A stretch of DNA of 64,000 nucleotides from Mesobacillus boroniphilus (GTDB lineage: Bacteria > Bacillota > Bacilli > Bacillales > Cytobacillaceae): positions 930,001-994,000 of the forward strand of contig NZ_QTKX01000001.1 in assembly GCF_018424685.1 (NCBI RefSeq). Direction: 5' to 3'. The notes under the pieces were generated by a model that saw only the letters and a program-made list of their open reading frames with translations, was not told the origin of the DNA and did no database searches. A program made the translations under genes and the position numbers. Below, in pieces: positions 26,234 to 35,403 of this stretch. The stretch's first letter is position 1. Each line of letters begins with the position of its first letter.

Positions 26234-26369
26234 TGTTGTACACCCCTTATGAAAAATGATCAATCTTATTGTTTTCGTAGAGTGGAATTTGATACGTAAA
26301 AATACTTTGGGTTTAATTTGTGAGGATGATTAGATATAATAGACGTAACTTTTCAATAGGAGAGATACA

Positions 26370-26564
26370 ATGCTTTCAAATATAGGATTCCCAGGATTAA
26401 TCCTGATTCTCGTAATCGCACTGATCATCTTTGGGCCAAACAAACTTCCGGAAATTGGACGAGCGGTCGGCAAGTCGATGAAAGAATTCAAAAATGCGAC
26501 GAATGGACTCACTGATGATATCAAGAAGGAAATCAGAGAAGACGACGAAGATAAGAAGAGTTAA
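26370..26564 (+). CDS. tatA: Sec-independent translocase protein TatA/E
   Basis: A 64-residue TatA-family protein: an N-terminal transmembrane helix ([16 protein letters not shown]), the conserved [21 protein letters not shown] amphipathic helix (hinge Phe-Gly and LPEIGR are diagnostic; quoted here within the limit as [16 protein letters not shown]), and an acidic/basic tail. It oligomerises to form the twin-arginine export passage. No tatC lies nearby, so it is a lone tatA copy. ATG 26370 follows TAGGAGAG. Confidence 0.93.
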   Translation: MLSNIGFPGLILILVIALIIFGPNKLPEIGRAVGKSMKEFKNATNGLTDDIKKEIREDDEDKKS

Positions 26565-26592
26565 AAAAAGCTGCCACTGGCAGCTTTTTTTG
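26563..26592 (+). terminator. Rho-independent terminator after tatA
   Basis: AAAAAAGCTGCCA pairs with TGGCAGCTTTTTT around 26563-26590. Confidence 0.88.
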
Positions 26593-26672
26593 TTTCATGG
26601 GGTTCTTATGGATATCGAGATGGAAATATTAAAAAACTGTGCGTTAATCAATAACTGGACAGCATAGAACAC

Positions 26673-26966
26673 TTATTTTCTAAAATAAATATGAATCGCA
26701 GACAACATCATGATCAACCCATTCAATAAATACAGCCCAGTAAAAAACACTGTCAGTATTCCTGCTCCCCATCCCGTGTCATCCCACGTAACACCGAGAT
26801 AGAGAGTGCTGAAAAAGATTAATGGTGTTGATAGGAGAAAGCACACTCCGGCAATAACACGTCTTTTTATATTCCTCGCTGAATACTTCACTGCAAAATA
26901 ATTCGCCATTCCAAACAGAGCAATATTCATTAAGAGCGTCAATATCATTCCTGCTGAATCTGGCAT
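26673..26966 (-). CDS. Small integral membrane protein (97 residues)
   Basis: A 97-residue protein with three hydrophobic segments (AGMILTLLMNIALFGMANY; VIAGVCFLLSTPLIFFSTLYLG; ILTVFFTGLYLLNGLIMML). No family was recognised. Its ATG lies one base after the stop of the upstream beta-propeller gene, so the two form one operon and probably work at the same membrane site. Confidence 0.75.
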   Translation of the reverse strand: MPDSAGMILTLLMNIALFGMANYFAVKYSARNIKRRVIAGVCFLLSTPLIFFSTLYLGVTWDDTGWGAGILTVFFTGLYLLNGLIMMLSAIHIYFRK

Positions 26967-26967
26967 T

Positions 26968-28260
26968 TTATTTCGCTCCTTTCCTTAATTGCTTCATAAT
27001 AAAGGAAAAGATAAATGAAACAATACTGCACGCGAGTATTCCAGCTGCCAGCATACCGACTCCAATTCCTGACCAGGGGTCTATCGTTGAAGCAACAACG
27101 AAGCTGGCTGCAAGTGTGAGCAATCCAATGACAAGGCTGAGGAATGAAGGAAAAAGTACTTTTCCAGGTTTTACGTAAACAGTAATGAGCATGATCAGCA
27201 CTGTATATAAAAGTCCCATAGTCCAACCGCTGACTAAGGAATCGATTGTCTTCATTACAAAGTTGCTTGCCTTAAGGTCCGGCATATCAAGTGTAACTTC
27301 TTTTAGCTTGTTTGTTTCTAGGTCCACAGTCATCAACTTATATTCCTCTGGTTCTTGCGGCCAATTTTTATATTCCAAGAAGAGAATTTCATTTTTCTCG
27401 CTAAAAAAGACCGGAGAAACGACAGATGAATTCAAGTCGGTGAGCCTTTTTGTGTCTCCACTTTGCAAATCCTTAAGAAATAAATCGTATTCAAACAGGG
27501 AAGAATCGCGTGATTCATTGGCAACCGTTGTGAAAGCAGCCGCATTTCTTTCAGGTGATAGAGTCAGATGAAAGAATTCAGCAGGCATCTCACCGTTAAA
27601 ATCAGCCGTGTATACTCGTTGATCTTCCAGGTCAAACGTATTCGTATCGTCAAAATCCTTGAAGAGGACTTCCTTTTTGTCAGCAGAAAAAACAAGGCTA
27701 TCCATCGTATAGAAATCTCTATCAGTCAACTGCTGCATTTCGGTGCCATCAGTTTTTACGGAAAAAAGGTCAAAGCCCTCCTGAGTTTCCCCCTCAGACT
27801 TCTGAAACTCTTCTGCAGGCATGCTAGCAAAGAAAATCGTTTCATTGTCATCAGAAAAGACGGCGCCAGAAACGTGCTGTGATTGATCTGAAATTTTTTT
27901 AGGATTGGCCCCATCCACATTTGCTATGTAAAGTGACTGAATATCGTTTCTGTCTTGTGATAAATATAAAATCTTGCTGCCATCAGGTGAAAACTGAGGC
28001 TTCAAGTGATAAACCTGTTTGGGATTGCTTATTCTTTTAACATCTCTACCGTCCTGTCCGGCTGTATATATTGCTGATATACCGTTATTGAAATAGGAAA
28101 AGGCAATGCGCTGATCATCCTCTGAGATAGCTAGCCCGCTTCCAAGACCTGTATAATATTTGTAGGCATCTCGATCTGCCAATAACAAATAGCTAATGCT
28201 GAATGCCATCAACAAAGCAACGATAGCAATTGCACCTATTAATGTTTTCTTTCTATTCAC
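26968..28260 (-). CDS. Membrane-anchored TolB-like beta-propeller protein
   Basis: A 430-residue protein. An N-terminal signal anchor (about residues 7-27) is followed by TolB/PD40-type repeats at about residues 45-325. Recurring motifs are HLKPQFSPDGSKILYLSQDR, SGAVFSDDNETIFFAS and SPVFFSEKNEILFLE. The C-terminus (about 340-425) has three hydrophobic helices. The propeller is therefore predicted outside the cell between membrane segments. The role is unknown. The small membrane protein gene directly downstream is translationally close (1-base gap). Confidence 0.82.
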   Translation of the reverse strand: MNRKKTLIGAIAIVALLMAFSISYLLLADRDAYKYYTGLGSGLAISEDDQRIAFSYFNNGISAIYTAGQDGRDVKRISNPKQVYHLKPQFSPDGSKILYLSQDRNDIQSLYIANVDGANPKKISDQSQHVSGAVFSDDNETIFFASMPAEEFQKSEGETQEGFDLFSVKTDGTEMQQLTDRDFYTMDSLVFSADKKEVLFKDFDDTNTFDLEDQRVYTADFNGEMPAEFFHLTLSPERNAAAFTTVANESRDSSLFEYDLFLKDLQSGDTKRLTDLNSSVVSPVFFSEKNEILFLEYKNWPQEPEEYKLMTVDLETNKLKEVTLDMPDLKASNFVMKTIDSLVSGWTMGLLYTVLIMLITVYVKPGKVLFPSFLSLVIGLLTLAASFVVASTIDPWSGIGVGMLAAGILACSIVSFIFSFIMKQLRKGAK

Positions 28261-28535
28261 TGGTCATCCCCCTTAAAAGATACCGGTTTATTTACCATAT
28301 ATACAATATAGTGTAAAATTACACTAATTAAAAGGGTTTTTTAGGAAAAATATATAAAATTTACATATGGCATTTTCTTACCCTGGTGGGATCAAAAGGG
28401 TCACCAAATTAGGAACAATTTGATGAAAAGGAATTCCATGGTTATTCTGAAAAATTTTAAAGGTGTTCATAATTGGACAACTTTAACCATGGTAAAATAA
28501 AAAGGAAGGATTGTTGAATACCAGGGGGTGCCGAG

Positions 28536-28772
28536 ATGGATAAAAGGGGTAAATCAGGCAAAAGACATCCATCGAAACGAGTAATCACTGCAAGGAATGA
28601 AATGCGGTCTGCCCATTTGTTCCATGAACATGATGAAGACGATCATGACTGGGCAAGGGAAAAGAAACAAAATGTTCATTACCCATCCATTTCGCTTGGA
28701 CATAACCATGGCAACAAGCAGTCTAAACTTAAAAGAAGGCAAGCTTATAAAAATCATCAAGACTATTATTAA
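28536..28772 (+). CDS. Small basic, His-rich hypothetical protein (78 residues)
   Basis: A 78-residue hydrophilic protein with a strongly basic N-terminus (MDKRGKSGKRHPSKRV), a central acidic/His cluster (FHEHDEDDHDWAREKK) and a Lys/His-rich C-terminus. No signal, membrane helix or known domain is seen. ATG 28536 follows GGGGGTGCCGAG. The His/Asp cluster could bind metal, but this is speculation. Confidence 0.6.
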   Translation: MDKRGKSGKRHPSKRVITARNEMRSAHLFHEHDEDDHDWAREKKQNVHYPSISLGHNHGNKQSKLKRRQAYKNHQDYY

Positions 28773-28790
28773 TTCTGCCCTTACTTAAGC

Positions 28791-28816
28791 GGCTGTCAGA
28801 GTTGGCAGCTTTTTCT
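28791..28816 (+). terminator. Rho-independent terminator
   Basis: GCTGTCA (28792-28798) pairs with TTGGCAGC (28802-28809) with one G-T pair, followed by TTTTTC. Confidence 0.7.
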
Positions 28817-28849
28817 TATTCCTGATATTACTGAGTTACACGCTTCTGG

Positions 28850-28936
28850 CAGCTTACGCTTATATCGGGCAGAACCTTTCAGAACTAGCCCCATGTTCGG
28901 ACAGCATTTAGTCTTTAGTCGCAAAACCTGTCCGAG
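28850..28936. repeat. Scattered relatives of the 52-bp array half-sites
   Basis: Within 90 bases are CTTCTGGCAG (about 28852), GTTCGGACAG (about 28893) and AAACCTGTCCGAG (about 28922). These are the same CTTCGGACAG-type half-sites that make up the 17-kb array, but in irregular spacing and orientation. This looks like a decayed copy of the same element. Confidence 0.55.
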
Positions 28937-29068
28937 GGTTTGTACATTTTAAAAAAAACTCAAAGGATTTGCATCCTATCTGTCTGGATTTTTTATATAA
29001 CCTAACCGGTAAAAAGTGGTATAATTGGGAAGTGTGAAAAAAGGACTTGCTTAAAGGGAGGGTCTTCC

Positions 29069-29323
29069 ATTCAGCTCACGCTTTCTGCCATTGCCTTTTT
29101 AACAATAGTTTTCCTAAGCATTTTCATAATAAGAACTAAAGCCAAAAGGGAACTGAGAGCGATTGTAGGCTTGATTTTCTTATCAACTTCCTCTGTAGGG
29201 ATTGCCTTGGTGTTAAGTTCGATGTATTCCCTGTTGTTTTATGGATTGCAGTTAATATTGTTGCTGATGGCCATAATCCTAGCGTTGAAGGAACAGAAAA
29301 AACAAAAAGAAAAAGAAGTTTAA
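29069..29323 (+). CDS. Two-helix membrane protein with probable ATT start (84 residues)
   Basis: The frame from 29069 to the TAA at 29321 encodes 84 residues with two clear hydrophobic helices (LSAIAFLTIVFLSIFIIRTK and IVGLIFLSTSSVGIALVL) plus a third hydrophobic stretch and a Lys-rich tail (KEQKKQKEKEV). No ATG, GTG or TTG exists in a sensible place at its 5' end. An ATT codon sits 6 bases after a perfect AGGGAGG (about 29056-29062), so ATT initiation, as known for infC, is proposed. A TATAAT-like box lies upstream (29020-29025). The function is unknown. Confidence 0.6.
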   Translation: MQLTLSAIAFLTIVFLSIFIIRTKAKRELRAIVGLIFLSTSSVGIALVLSSMYSLLFYGLQLILLLMAIILALKEQKKQKEKEV

Positions 29324-29669
29324 TGTAGAAGGTCAACGACATTTATATGACTCACAGATGTTTACCAGAACAGTACCCATTGCAAACAAAACGGACAAGC
29401 TAGTCTGTTTATTTTTTGATTCTGAAAAAAACAAAAATGTTGAATATTTTCCTGAAAAAATATAGAGTATTATAGTCTCTACCATTAATTTATTGGTAAG
29501 TTTATCTATTGCTTTTATATGGTATATGGTAATAGTTAAATGATGTAGACATAGAATGACACTCAGTTAAATAAGCAATATTCATGTGGATTGTGCGAGG
29601 CTTAATGGGTAATTCTATTGTTAATGAGACATTTACATAAGAGTTGTGGAAGAGGAAGGAGAGAGGTTG
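29324..29669. other. Intergenic region upstream of the TerC gene
   Basis: About 345 AT-rich bases. I looked for a manganese (yybP-ykoY) riboswitch, which often precedes terC-type genes, and saw none. It presumably contains the terC promoter. Confidence 0.5.
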
Positions 29670-30446
29670 ATGGAATCAATTTGGCTTGAATATGCCTGGG
29701 CATTGTTGATATTGATCGGTCTTGAAGGATTGCTATCGGCTGACAATGCTCTTGTACTGGCTATCATAGCGAAACATTTACCTGATGACCAGAAGAAAAA
29801 GGCGATTAGTTATGGAATATTGATGGCGTTTGTTTTTAGATTTGGGGCACTTTTTGCTATTTCCTTCATTGCAAATGTCTGGCAGGTTCAGGCAATCGGT
29901 GCAGCCTACCTACTATATCTGGGACTGAAGCATGTCATCCAGGCTAAGTTTGGTAAGGAAAATGAAAATATCCATAAGGAAGATGAGAAGGAAGCAAGAG
30001 GAATGGGCTTCTGGCCGACTGTTGGGAAAATCGGTTTAGCAGACCTTGCGTTTGCGATTGATTCAATTCTTGCTGCTGTTGCTCTTGCCCTTGGACTGCC
30101 AGACTCACCGCTAGGAGATTTCGGCGGCATGGATGGTGGGAAATTTATCGTTGTCGTGCTTGGAGGAATTGCCGGTCTGATCTTAATAAAATACGCGGCT
30201 ACCTGGTTTGTTAAGCTGCTTGATCAGCGACCAGCATTGGAAACAACTGCCTACGCAATCGTGGCGTGGGTCGGTGTAAAGCTTGCAGTCATTACCCTTG
30301 CTCATGAAGAAATTGCAATCTTAGACCATGATTTTCCACATAGTACACTCTGGACAACAATATTCTATGGGGTATTGGTAGCAATAGCCCTTATCGGATG
30401 GTTTGCTCCAGCGAAAAAAACTAAGGGTGAAGGCAACTCTTTATAA
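29670..30446 (+). CDS. TerC-family membrane protein (YkoY/YceF type)
   Basis: A 258-residue TerC-family protein with seven or more hydrophobic segments. Conserved acidic membrane motifs are EGLLSADNALVLAII near the N-terminus and GLADLAFAIDSILAAVAL in the middle; the family uses such Asp/Asn residues for metal ions. Bacillus relatives export manganese, including metalation of secreted proteins. ATG 29670 is preferred to GTG 29646 because AAGGAGAGAGG precedes it. It is a monocistronic gene with its own terminator. Confidence 0.88.
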   Translation: MESIWLEYAWALLILIGLEGLLSADNALVLAIIAKHLPDDQKKKAISYGILMAFVFRFGALFAISFIANVWQVQAIGAAYLLYLGLKHVIQAKFGKENENIHKEDEKEARGMGFWPTVGKIGLADLAFAIDSILAAVALALGLPDSPLGDFGGMDGGKFIVVVLGGIAGLILIKYAATWFVKLLDQRPALETTAYAIVAWVGVKLAVITLAHEEIAILDHDFPHSTLWTTIFYGVLVAIALIGWFAPAKKTKGEGNSL

Positions 30447-30456
30447 TTAATGATGC

Positions 30457-30499
30457 AAAAAGTGCGTGTAATCCGAAAATGGATTGCCGCACTTTTTTT
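30457..30499 (+). terminator. Rho-independent terminator after the TerC gene
   Basis: AAAAGTGCG..ATCC pairs with GGAT..CGCACTTTT, followed by a T run. Confidence 0.85.
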
Positions 30500-30602
30500 G
30501 TTGTTTCAATAATCCTGAATCTTCTGAAAGTTTATCTGTTCTTCCGCGTGGAATAGTCATTTATAAGGATAAGTTGATAATCCCTCGTAAAGGAGTGTTG
30601 AT

Positions 30603-32234
30603 ATGAAAGCAGCAGAATTAATGATTAAATGTCTGGAACGTGAGGGTGTTGAATATATATTCGGTGTTCCTGGAGAGGAAAACCTTGATATTATGGACGC
30701 TCTCCTTGATTCGAGTATTGAATTCGTAGTAACTAGGCATGAAACCAATGCCGCTTTTATGGCGGGAACATATGGAAGACTAACCGGTAAGCCAGGGGTA
30801 TGCCTTGCGACTCTTGGACCAGGAGCGACCAATCTTTTAACAGGGGTAGCCAACTCAAATATGGACCACAGTCCGATCGTTGCGATCACAGGACAGGCAG
30901 GGTTGGATCGCCAGCATAAAATTTCCCACCAATATTATGATCTGGTTTCCATCTTTGAACCGGTAACGAAGTGGAATACCCAGGTGAAAAAAGCGGAAAT
31001 CATTCCCGAGGTTGTCCGAAAAGCATTTGATGTAGCACAAGGGGATAAGCCTGGAGCCACTCATATAGACTTGCCGGAGGATATTGCCGCAATGGAAGTG
31101 GATGGAAATCCTCTGGACATCAGTGAACCGACAACCATGGAAGCAGGGGATCGTGTCATCAAGGAGGCAGCTAAGCTTATTGAAAAGGCAAAACATCCGT
31201 TGATCCTTGCTGGAATGGGTGTTGAAAGGGGACAAGCTGAAGAAAGTCTAAGAGTTTTTGCGGAAAAAGCAGATCTCCCCGTCGTTCATACGTTCATGGG
31301 GAAAGGAGCGATTTCCTGGAAAAATGATTTAAGTCTATTAACTGCTGGTATCAGCGGCAAGGACTATATTACATGTGGATTTGCACAGTCTGACTTGATC
31401 ATTGCGATCGGTTTTGACATGGCTGAATATCCTCCAAAAAACTGGAATCCTGATGGAGAAAGCCCTATTTTACACATCGATACAACAGAAGCCGAAACAG
31501 ATGCCAATTATCCTGTTAAACATAGCGTGATTGGAGATATAAATGAAAACCTTAAGCAATTGGAGAAGGTCATCTCATCAATGGAAAGGGATAACAAGTG
31601 GGTAGCAGAAGTCAGAGAAAAAACGCTGAATGAATTCCAGTCTTATGCTGATGATACAAGTTTTCCGGTCAAACCGCAGAAAATCATTCATGACCTCAGG
31701 GATGTGATGAACGATGAGGATATTGTAATCTCGGATGTCGGGGCCCATAAAATGTGGATGGCGAGAATGTACCATACTTTTAAACCAAACACCTGCCTGA
31801 TTTCTAACGGTTTGGCTTCAATGGGTATAGCAGTCCCAGCCGCAATCTCTGCAAAAATGATCCATCCTGAACGGAATGTTGTTGCGGTAGTTGGCGACGG
31901 AGCCTTCCAAATGTCCAGTGCAGAACTTGAGACGGCAATGAGATTGAATCTGCCAATTATTATCCTCTTATGGCGAGATGGCGGGTACGGCCTGATTGAA
32001 TGGAAGCAGATGAAGGAGTTTAACAGGCCATCGAATATCAAGTTCGGGAATCCTGATTTTATCCAGCTTGCAAAATCATACGGTTTCGAAGCGATTGGGA
32101 TAGAAGAAGGAGGAGAGCTGAAGGATGCCATCAAGAAAGCGGCCGAATTGAATAAACCAGTTTTAATTGATTGCCCTGTGGACTATAGCGAAAACATGAA
32201 GCTGACCGAAAAGCTGGGTGAAATCTTATGCTAG
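30603..32234 (+). CDS. Thiamine-diphosphate enzyme, acetolactate synthase large-subunit type
   Basis: A 543-residue ThDP-dependent enzyme. The N-terminal PYR domain has the catalytic Glu in TRHETNAAFMAGTYGRLTG; the middle domain follows; the C-terminal domain has the ThDP/Mg motif VGDGAFQMSSAELETAMRLNLP. The family joins two pyruvates to acetolactate with release of CO2. There is no small-subunit gene nearby, so it resembles catabolic AlsS-type enzymes more than biosynthetic IlvB, although it is shorter than AlsS. The aldehyde dehydrogenase gene starts just behind it (18 bases after its stop), so they form an operon. Confidence 0.88.
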   Translation: MKAAELMIKCLEREGVEYIFGVPGEENLDIMDALLDSSIEFVVTRHETNAAFMAGTYGRLTGKPGVCLATLGPGATNLLTGVANSNMDHSPIVAITGQAGLDRQHKISHQYYDLVSIFEPVTKWNTQVKKAEIIPEVVRKAFDVAQGDKPGATHIDLPEDIAAMEVDGNPLDISEPTTMEAGDRVIKEAAKLIEKAKHPLILAGMGVERGQAEESLRVFAEKADLPVVHTFMGKGAISWKNDLSLLTAGISGKDYITCGFAQSDLIIAIGFDMAEYPPKNWNPDGESPILHIDTTEAETDANYPVKHSVIGDINENLKQLEKVISSMERDNKWVAEVREKTLNEFQSYADDTSFPVKPQKIIHDLRDVMNDEDIVISDVGAHKMWMARMYHTFKPNTCLISNGLASMGIAVPAAISAKMIHPERNVVAVVGDGAFQMSSAELETAMRLNLPIIILLWRDGGYGLIEWKQMKEFNRPSNIKFGNPDFIQLAKSYGFEAIGIEEGGELKDAIKKAAELNKPVLIDCPVDYSENMKLTEKLGEILC

Positions 32235-32251
32235 GAACAGGAGGGAAAGTG

Positions 32252-33679
32252 ATGAAAATTGCTTCAATCATCAACGGTGCTGAAAGGATAGATGGCAGCG
32301 GTGAAAAGATGGAAGTGAGGAATCCATACAGCGGCGAACTGGTTGCTGAGATGTTCCTTGCTGATGAAAAGGAAATGGAAGAGGCGATCGAGAACAGCCG
32401 CCAGACTTTCCAGCAAAAGATGAAGACGATGCCGGCACACGAGCGGGCTGATATTCTTCTTAGGGCATCCGAACTTTTGGAAGAAAAGAAAGAGGAGTTT
32501 GCCGAAATCATTGCAATGGAAGCGGGAAAGCCGCTGAAGCATAGCCGGGCAGAGATTATGCGATCAATCCAAATCCTTCGATTCTCAAGCGAACTGTCTA
32601 AACATACGGCAGGGGAAGTGGTACCAATGGATGCAGCTCTCCGCGGGGATAACCGAATGGGCATGGTGAAGCGGGTGCCAATGGGGGTAATTGGTGCAAT
32701 CACACCGTTTAACTTCCCGTTGAATTTATCACTTCATAAGATTGCCCCTGCAATCGCCGCTGGGAATACAGTTATTTTTAAGCCTGCTGAGAAAACGCCT
32801 GTATCAGCATATATGCTTGCGAAGCTCTTCAAGGATGCAGGATTGCCCGACGGAGCGCTGAACCTGGTCCTTAGCACCGGTAAAACGGCAGGAACCACTC
32901 TCGTCCCGCATAAGGATGTACCAAAGATCACCTTTACCGGCAGTTTGACAGTCGGGAAAATCATTCGCGATACAGCCGGTTTTAAAAAGGTTACAATGGA
33001 GCTCGGTTCAAATTCGCCGAATATCGTCTTTGAGGATGCCGATATTGATGATGCTGTAGATAGGCTGGTCAACGCAGCCTTCGGGTATTCAGGCCAGGTA
33101 TGTGTTTCCGCCCAAAGAATTTATGTCCAGCAAGGTATTTATGACGAGTTCCTCAAGAAGTACATTGAAGCAACGAATCAAATGAAAATCGGCGACCCGC
33201 TGGAAGAGGAAACGGATTTTGGTCCGATGATTGATGAAAACGCGGCAAAAAGAATCCAGGAATGGGTGGAAGAAGCAAGAGACCAGGGAGCTACTGTTGA
33301 AACTGGTGGCGAAAGAAAGGGAACGATGATGCACCCGACGATCATCACAAATGTAAAAAAGGACATGAAAGTCGTTAGGGAAGAAGCCTTTGCTCCTATT
33401 GTTACCGTGATTCCGTTTAAAACGGAAGAAGAAGCGGTTGAAAATACAAATGACTCCATCTATGGACTTCAGGCAGGCGTATTTACGAAAGATATCAGCC
33501 GCGCTTATCGAGTCGCAGACAGCCTCGAAATGGGAGGCGTCTGGATCAACGACTCATCCGTATACCGTCAGGACAATTACCCATATGGCGGCGTGAAACT
33601 AAGCGGACTAGGCAGAGAAGGCGTCAAGTATGCGATGGAAGAAATGACTGAGATGAAGTTTATTGGGGCTAGATTATAA
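32252..33679 (+). CDS. NAD(P)-dependent aldehyde dehydrogenase
   Basis: A 475-residue ALDH-superfamily enzyme. The cofactor region GVIGAITPFNFPLNLSLHKI, the catalytic Glu in VTMELGSNSPNIVFEDAD, and the nucleophile Cys in AAFGYSGQVCVSAQRI are present. The pattern is closest to the lactaldehyde/glycolaldehyde/succinate-semialdehyde class; the substrate is unassigned. ATG 32252 follows AGGAGGG; an ATG at 32228 overlaps the upstream gene and is less likely. Co-transcription with the acetolactate synthase gene suggests a joint carbonyl-metabolism role (inference). Confidence 0.9.
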   Translation: MKIASIINGAERIDGSGEKMEVRNPYSGELVAEMFLADEKEMEEAIENSRQTFQQKMKTMPAHERADILLRASELLEEKKEEFAEIIAMEAGKPLKHSRAEIMRSIQILRFSSELSKHTAGEVVPMDAALRGDNRMGMVKRVPMGVIGAITPFNFPLNLSLHKIAPAIAAGNTVIFKPAEKTPVSAYMLAKLFKDAGLPDGALNLVLSTGKTAGTTLVPHKDVPKITFTGSLTVGKIIRDTAGFKKVTMELGSNSPNIVFEDADIDDAVDRLVNAAFGYSGQVCVSAQRIYVQQGIYDEFLKKYIEATNQMKIGDPLEEETDFGPMIDENAAKRIQEWVEEARDQGATVETGGERKGTMMHPTIITNVKKDMKVVREEAFAPIVTVIPFKTEEEAVENTNDSIYGLQAGVFTKDISRAYRVADSLEMGGVWINDSSVYRQDNYPYGGVKLSGLGREGVKYAMEEMTEMKFIGARL

Positions 33680-33683
33680 AAGT

Positions 33684-33722
33684 AAAAGACCACTTTCCAG
33701 GGATGGGAAGTGGTCTTTTTAA
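33684..33722 (+). terminator. Rho-independent terminator after the ALS-ALDH operon
   Basis: AAAAGACCACTT (from 33684) pairs with AAGTGGTCTTTTT (to 33720). Confidence 0.88.
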
Positions 33723-33789
33723 TGTGATGTAAAACAGTATGACAGGTCAATATAGATACCCATTAAAACTATATTATTTATAATCTCAC

Positions 33790-34641
33790 TTACTTTCCCA
33801 GCCAGTCTTTCAATTGAACGAAACTTTCCTTCGCATCTTTATAACCAACTTCGTACAATTGAGTCAGTTTTTCGGGATTGCGCTCAACTCTTCCTACTTT
33901 CAAATCCTTTGATGGTCTAATGACGAAGACTTCTTTTTTAGCTTCAAGTTCTTCGATGTAGTCCAGCGTTTCGTTATACAGCTTATAGCGTTTTTCGAGC
34001 ACGGTGTGCAGCCCTTTGAACTCCTTATACACATATCGTGGCAGCCAGGACAGGGAAGATTTTTTCTTACGATATCCTTTTGGTTTCGTCAGAACAATTA
34101 CGCTTCTTTCAACCCCATCAGCCAGCGCTTTCCTAACTGGAATAGGGTCCGCAATGCCGCCATCCATCAGCGTTCGGCCCTGGAACTCGATGGCCGGTGC
34201 CATGAAAGGTAGTGTACTGGAAGCTCTGATGATTTTCAGGAAGTCCTTAGGAACATCATTTTTATCAAAATAAACTGGTTCGCCTGTGATACAATCAGTC
34301 GTGCCAACAAGAAACTTTTCCTCAGCGCTGTTGAAAGTTTCAAAATCAAACGGAACGAGCTCATTTGGAAGCTTATCAAAAATGAAATCCATCCCGAATA
34401 ATTCTTTTTTTAATAATAAATTCCGGTAAGAAATATAATCCCGGTGTTTTACATAATCAATCGTGACTTGCTTGTTCCGGCCCGGCTGCCTGGCAACATA
34501 GGAAGATCCCTGGCATGCACCTGCAGATACCCCGATGACATACGGGAAAAATAAGTCATTTTCTAAAAAACACTCCAGCACTCCGGCAGTGTAGACACCT
34601 CTCATGCCTCCACCCTCAAGGATCAAACCACTGCTAAACAC
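33790..34641 (-). CDS. Patatin-like phospholipase
   Basis: A 283-residue patatin-family serine hydrolase. The oxyanion loop is LEGGGMRGVYTAGVLECF, the nucleophile elbow GVSAGACQG (GxSxG), and the catalytic Asp lies in LMDGGIADPIPVRKAL (DGG). The length and layout fit the YqhO/RssA-like bacterial class, which hydrolyses ester bonds in lipids. The start appears to be GTG 34641 after GGGGGAG. It is a single gene. Confidence 0.9.
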   Translation of the reverse strand: MFSSGLILEGGGMRGVYTAGVLECFLENDLFFPYVIGVSAGACQGSSYVARQPGRNKQVTIDYVKHRDYISYRNLLLKKELFGMDFIFDKLPNELVPFDFETFNSAEEKFLVGTTDCITGEPVYFDKNDVPKDFLKIIRASSTLPFMAPAIEFQGRTLMDGGIADPIPVRKALADGVERSVIVLTKPKGYRKKKSSLSWLPRYVYKEFKGLHTVLEKRYKLYNETLDYIEELEAKKEVFVIRPSKDLKVGRVERNPEKLTQLYEVGYKDAKESFVQLKDWLGK

Positions 34642-34920
34642 TCGTACTCCCCCTTAATATCTATTTCTATCAGTCTCATGTTGTTTTCTATAAAAATAGT
34701 CTATCACAGAGTATGCAAATTTTTACAAGTTATGATTGTGAAAAAACAATTTCTCGGACGGCCACCTTAGAGATAAAGAGAAAAGGAGCTGTAATATTTT
34801 ATTAGTAAAATAAACTCGGAGAACAGAAGGTAATCGCCCATTCCCTTGATAGAAGCAAAAAACAGGATTCAACCAAGATCCAATCAGAGGGAGTTCTAAT
34901 GATTCGTATTTTTAGACCGA

Positions 34921-35156
34921 TTAGTCCTCCAGTAAATGATGTATCATTCTTGGAGTATTCTCGAAAAATTGCTTCATCATCCGATAATGATTCGTTTCAT
35001 CCAGTTCTCTTTTAAAAATACCTTCCTCACTGAATTCAAAAATCGCTGAATCTGGATAGGCCATAATGATCGGAGTCTAACCTTTGAAACATCATTAACG
35101 GCATGTATGAACATCGCAATAAATACGATGGCGACTGGGATGATAAGAAGTTCCAT
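34921..35156 (-). pseudogene. Frameshifted small membrane-anchored protein
   Basis: On the minus strand, ATG 35156 (preceded by GGAGG) starts a protein with a hydrophobic N-terminus (MELLIIPVAIVFIAMFIHAV). At about 35070-35080 the frame shifts by one base. The next frame gives a coherent hydrophilic C-terminus (PIMAYPDSAIFEF, later NHYRMMKQFFENTPRMIHHL) to the stop at 34921. Adding one base would give one 78-residue protein. No family was recognised. It is either a pseudogene or an assembly error. Confidence 0.6.
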
Positions 35157-35403
35157 TGATCTTGCCTCCGCTCCTGGCGTGATTTTTCTCCCTTATATCT
35201 CTTTTAATGAGTACATAAAAAATATTTAATCAACTTACTGGTTAGGCTAGTTTTCCACCTACTATAAGAATACCTCCTATCCTGTTTTTTTTCAGTAAAA
35301 TAGGGAAAAACATAGGTATCCCGGTACTTCTTTTTTGCATAAATTTAGCAAAACTGGGATAATACAATATAGGGTATTGAGAAATTAAAAGGAGGCAATA
35401 AGA

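Noticed and set aside
29324..29669. yybP-ykoY manganese riboswitch before the TerC gene
   Set aside because: I could not find its conserved internal loops; the region looks like ordinary AT-rich leader.
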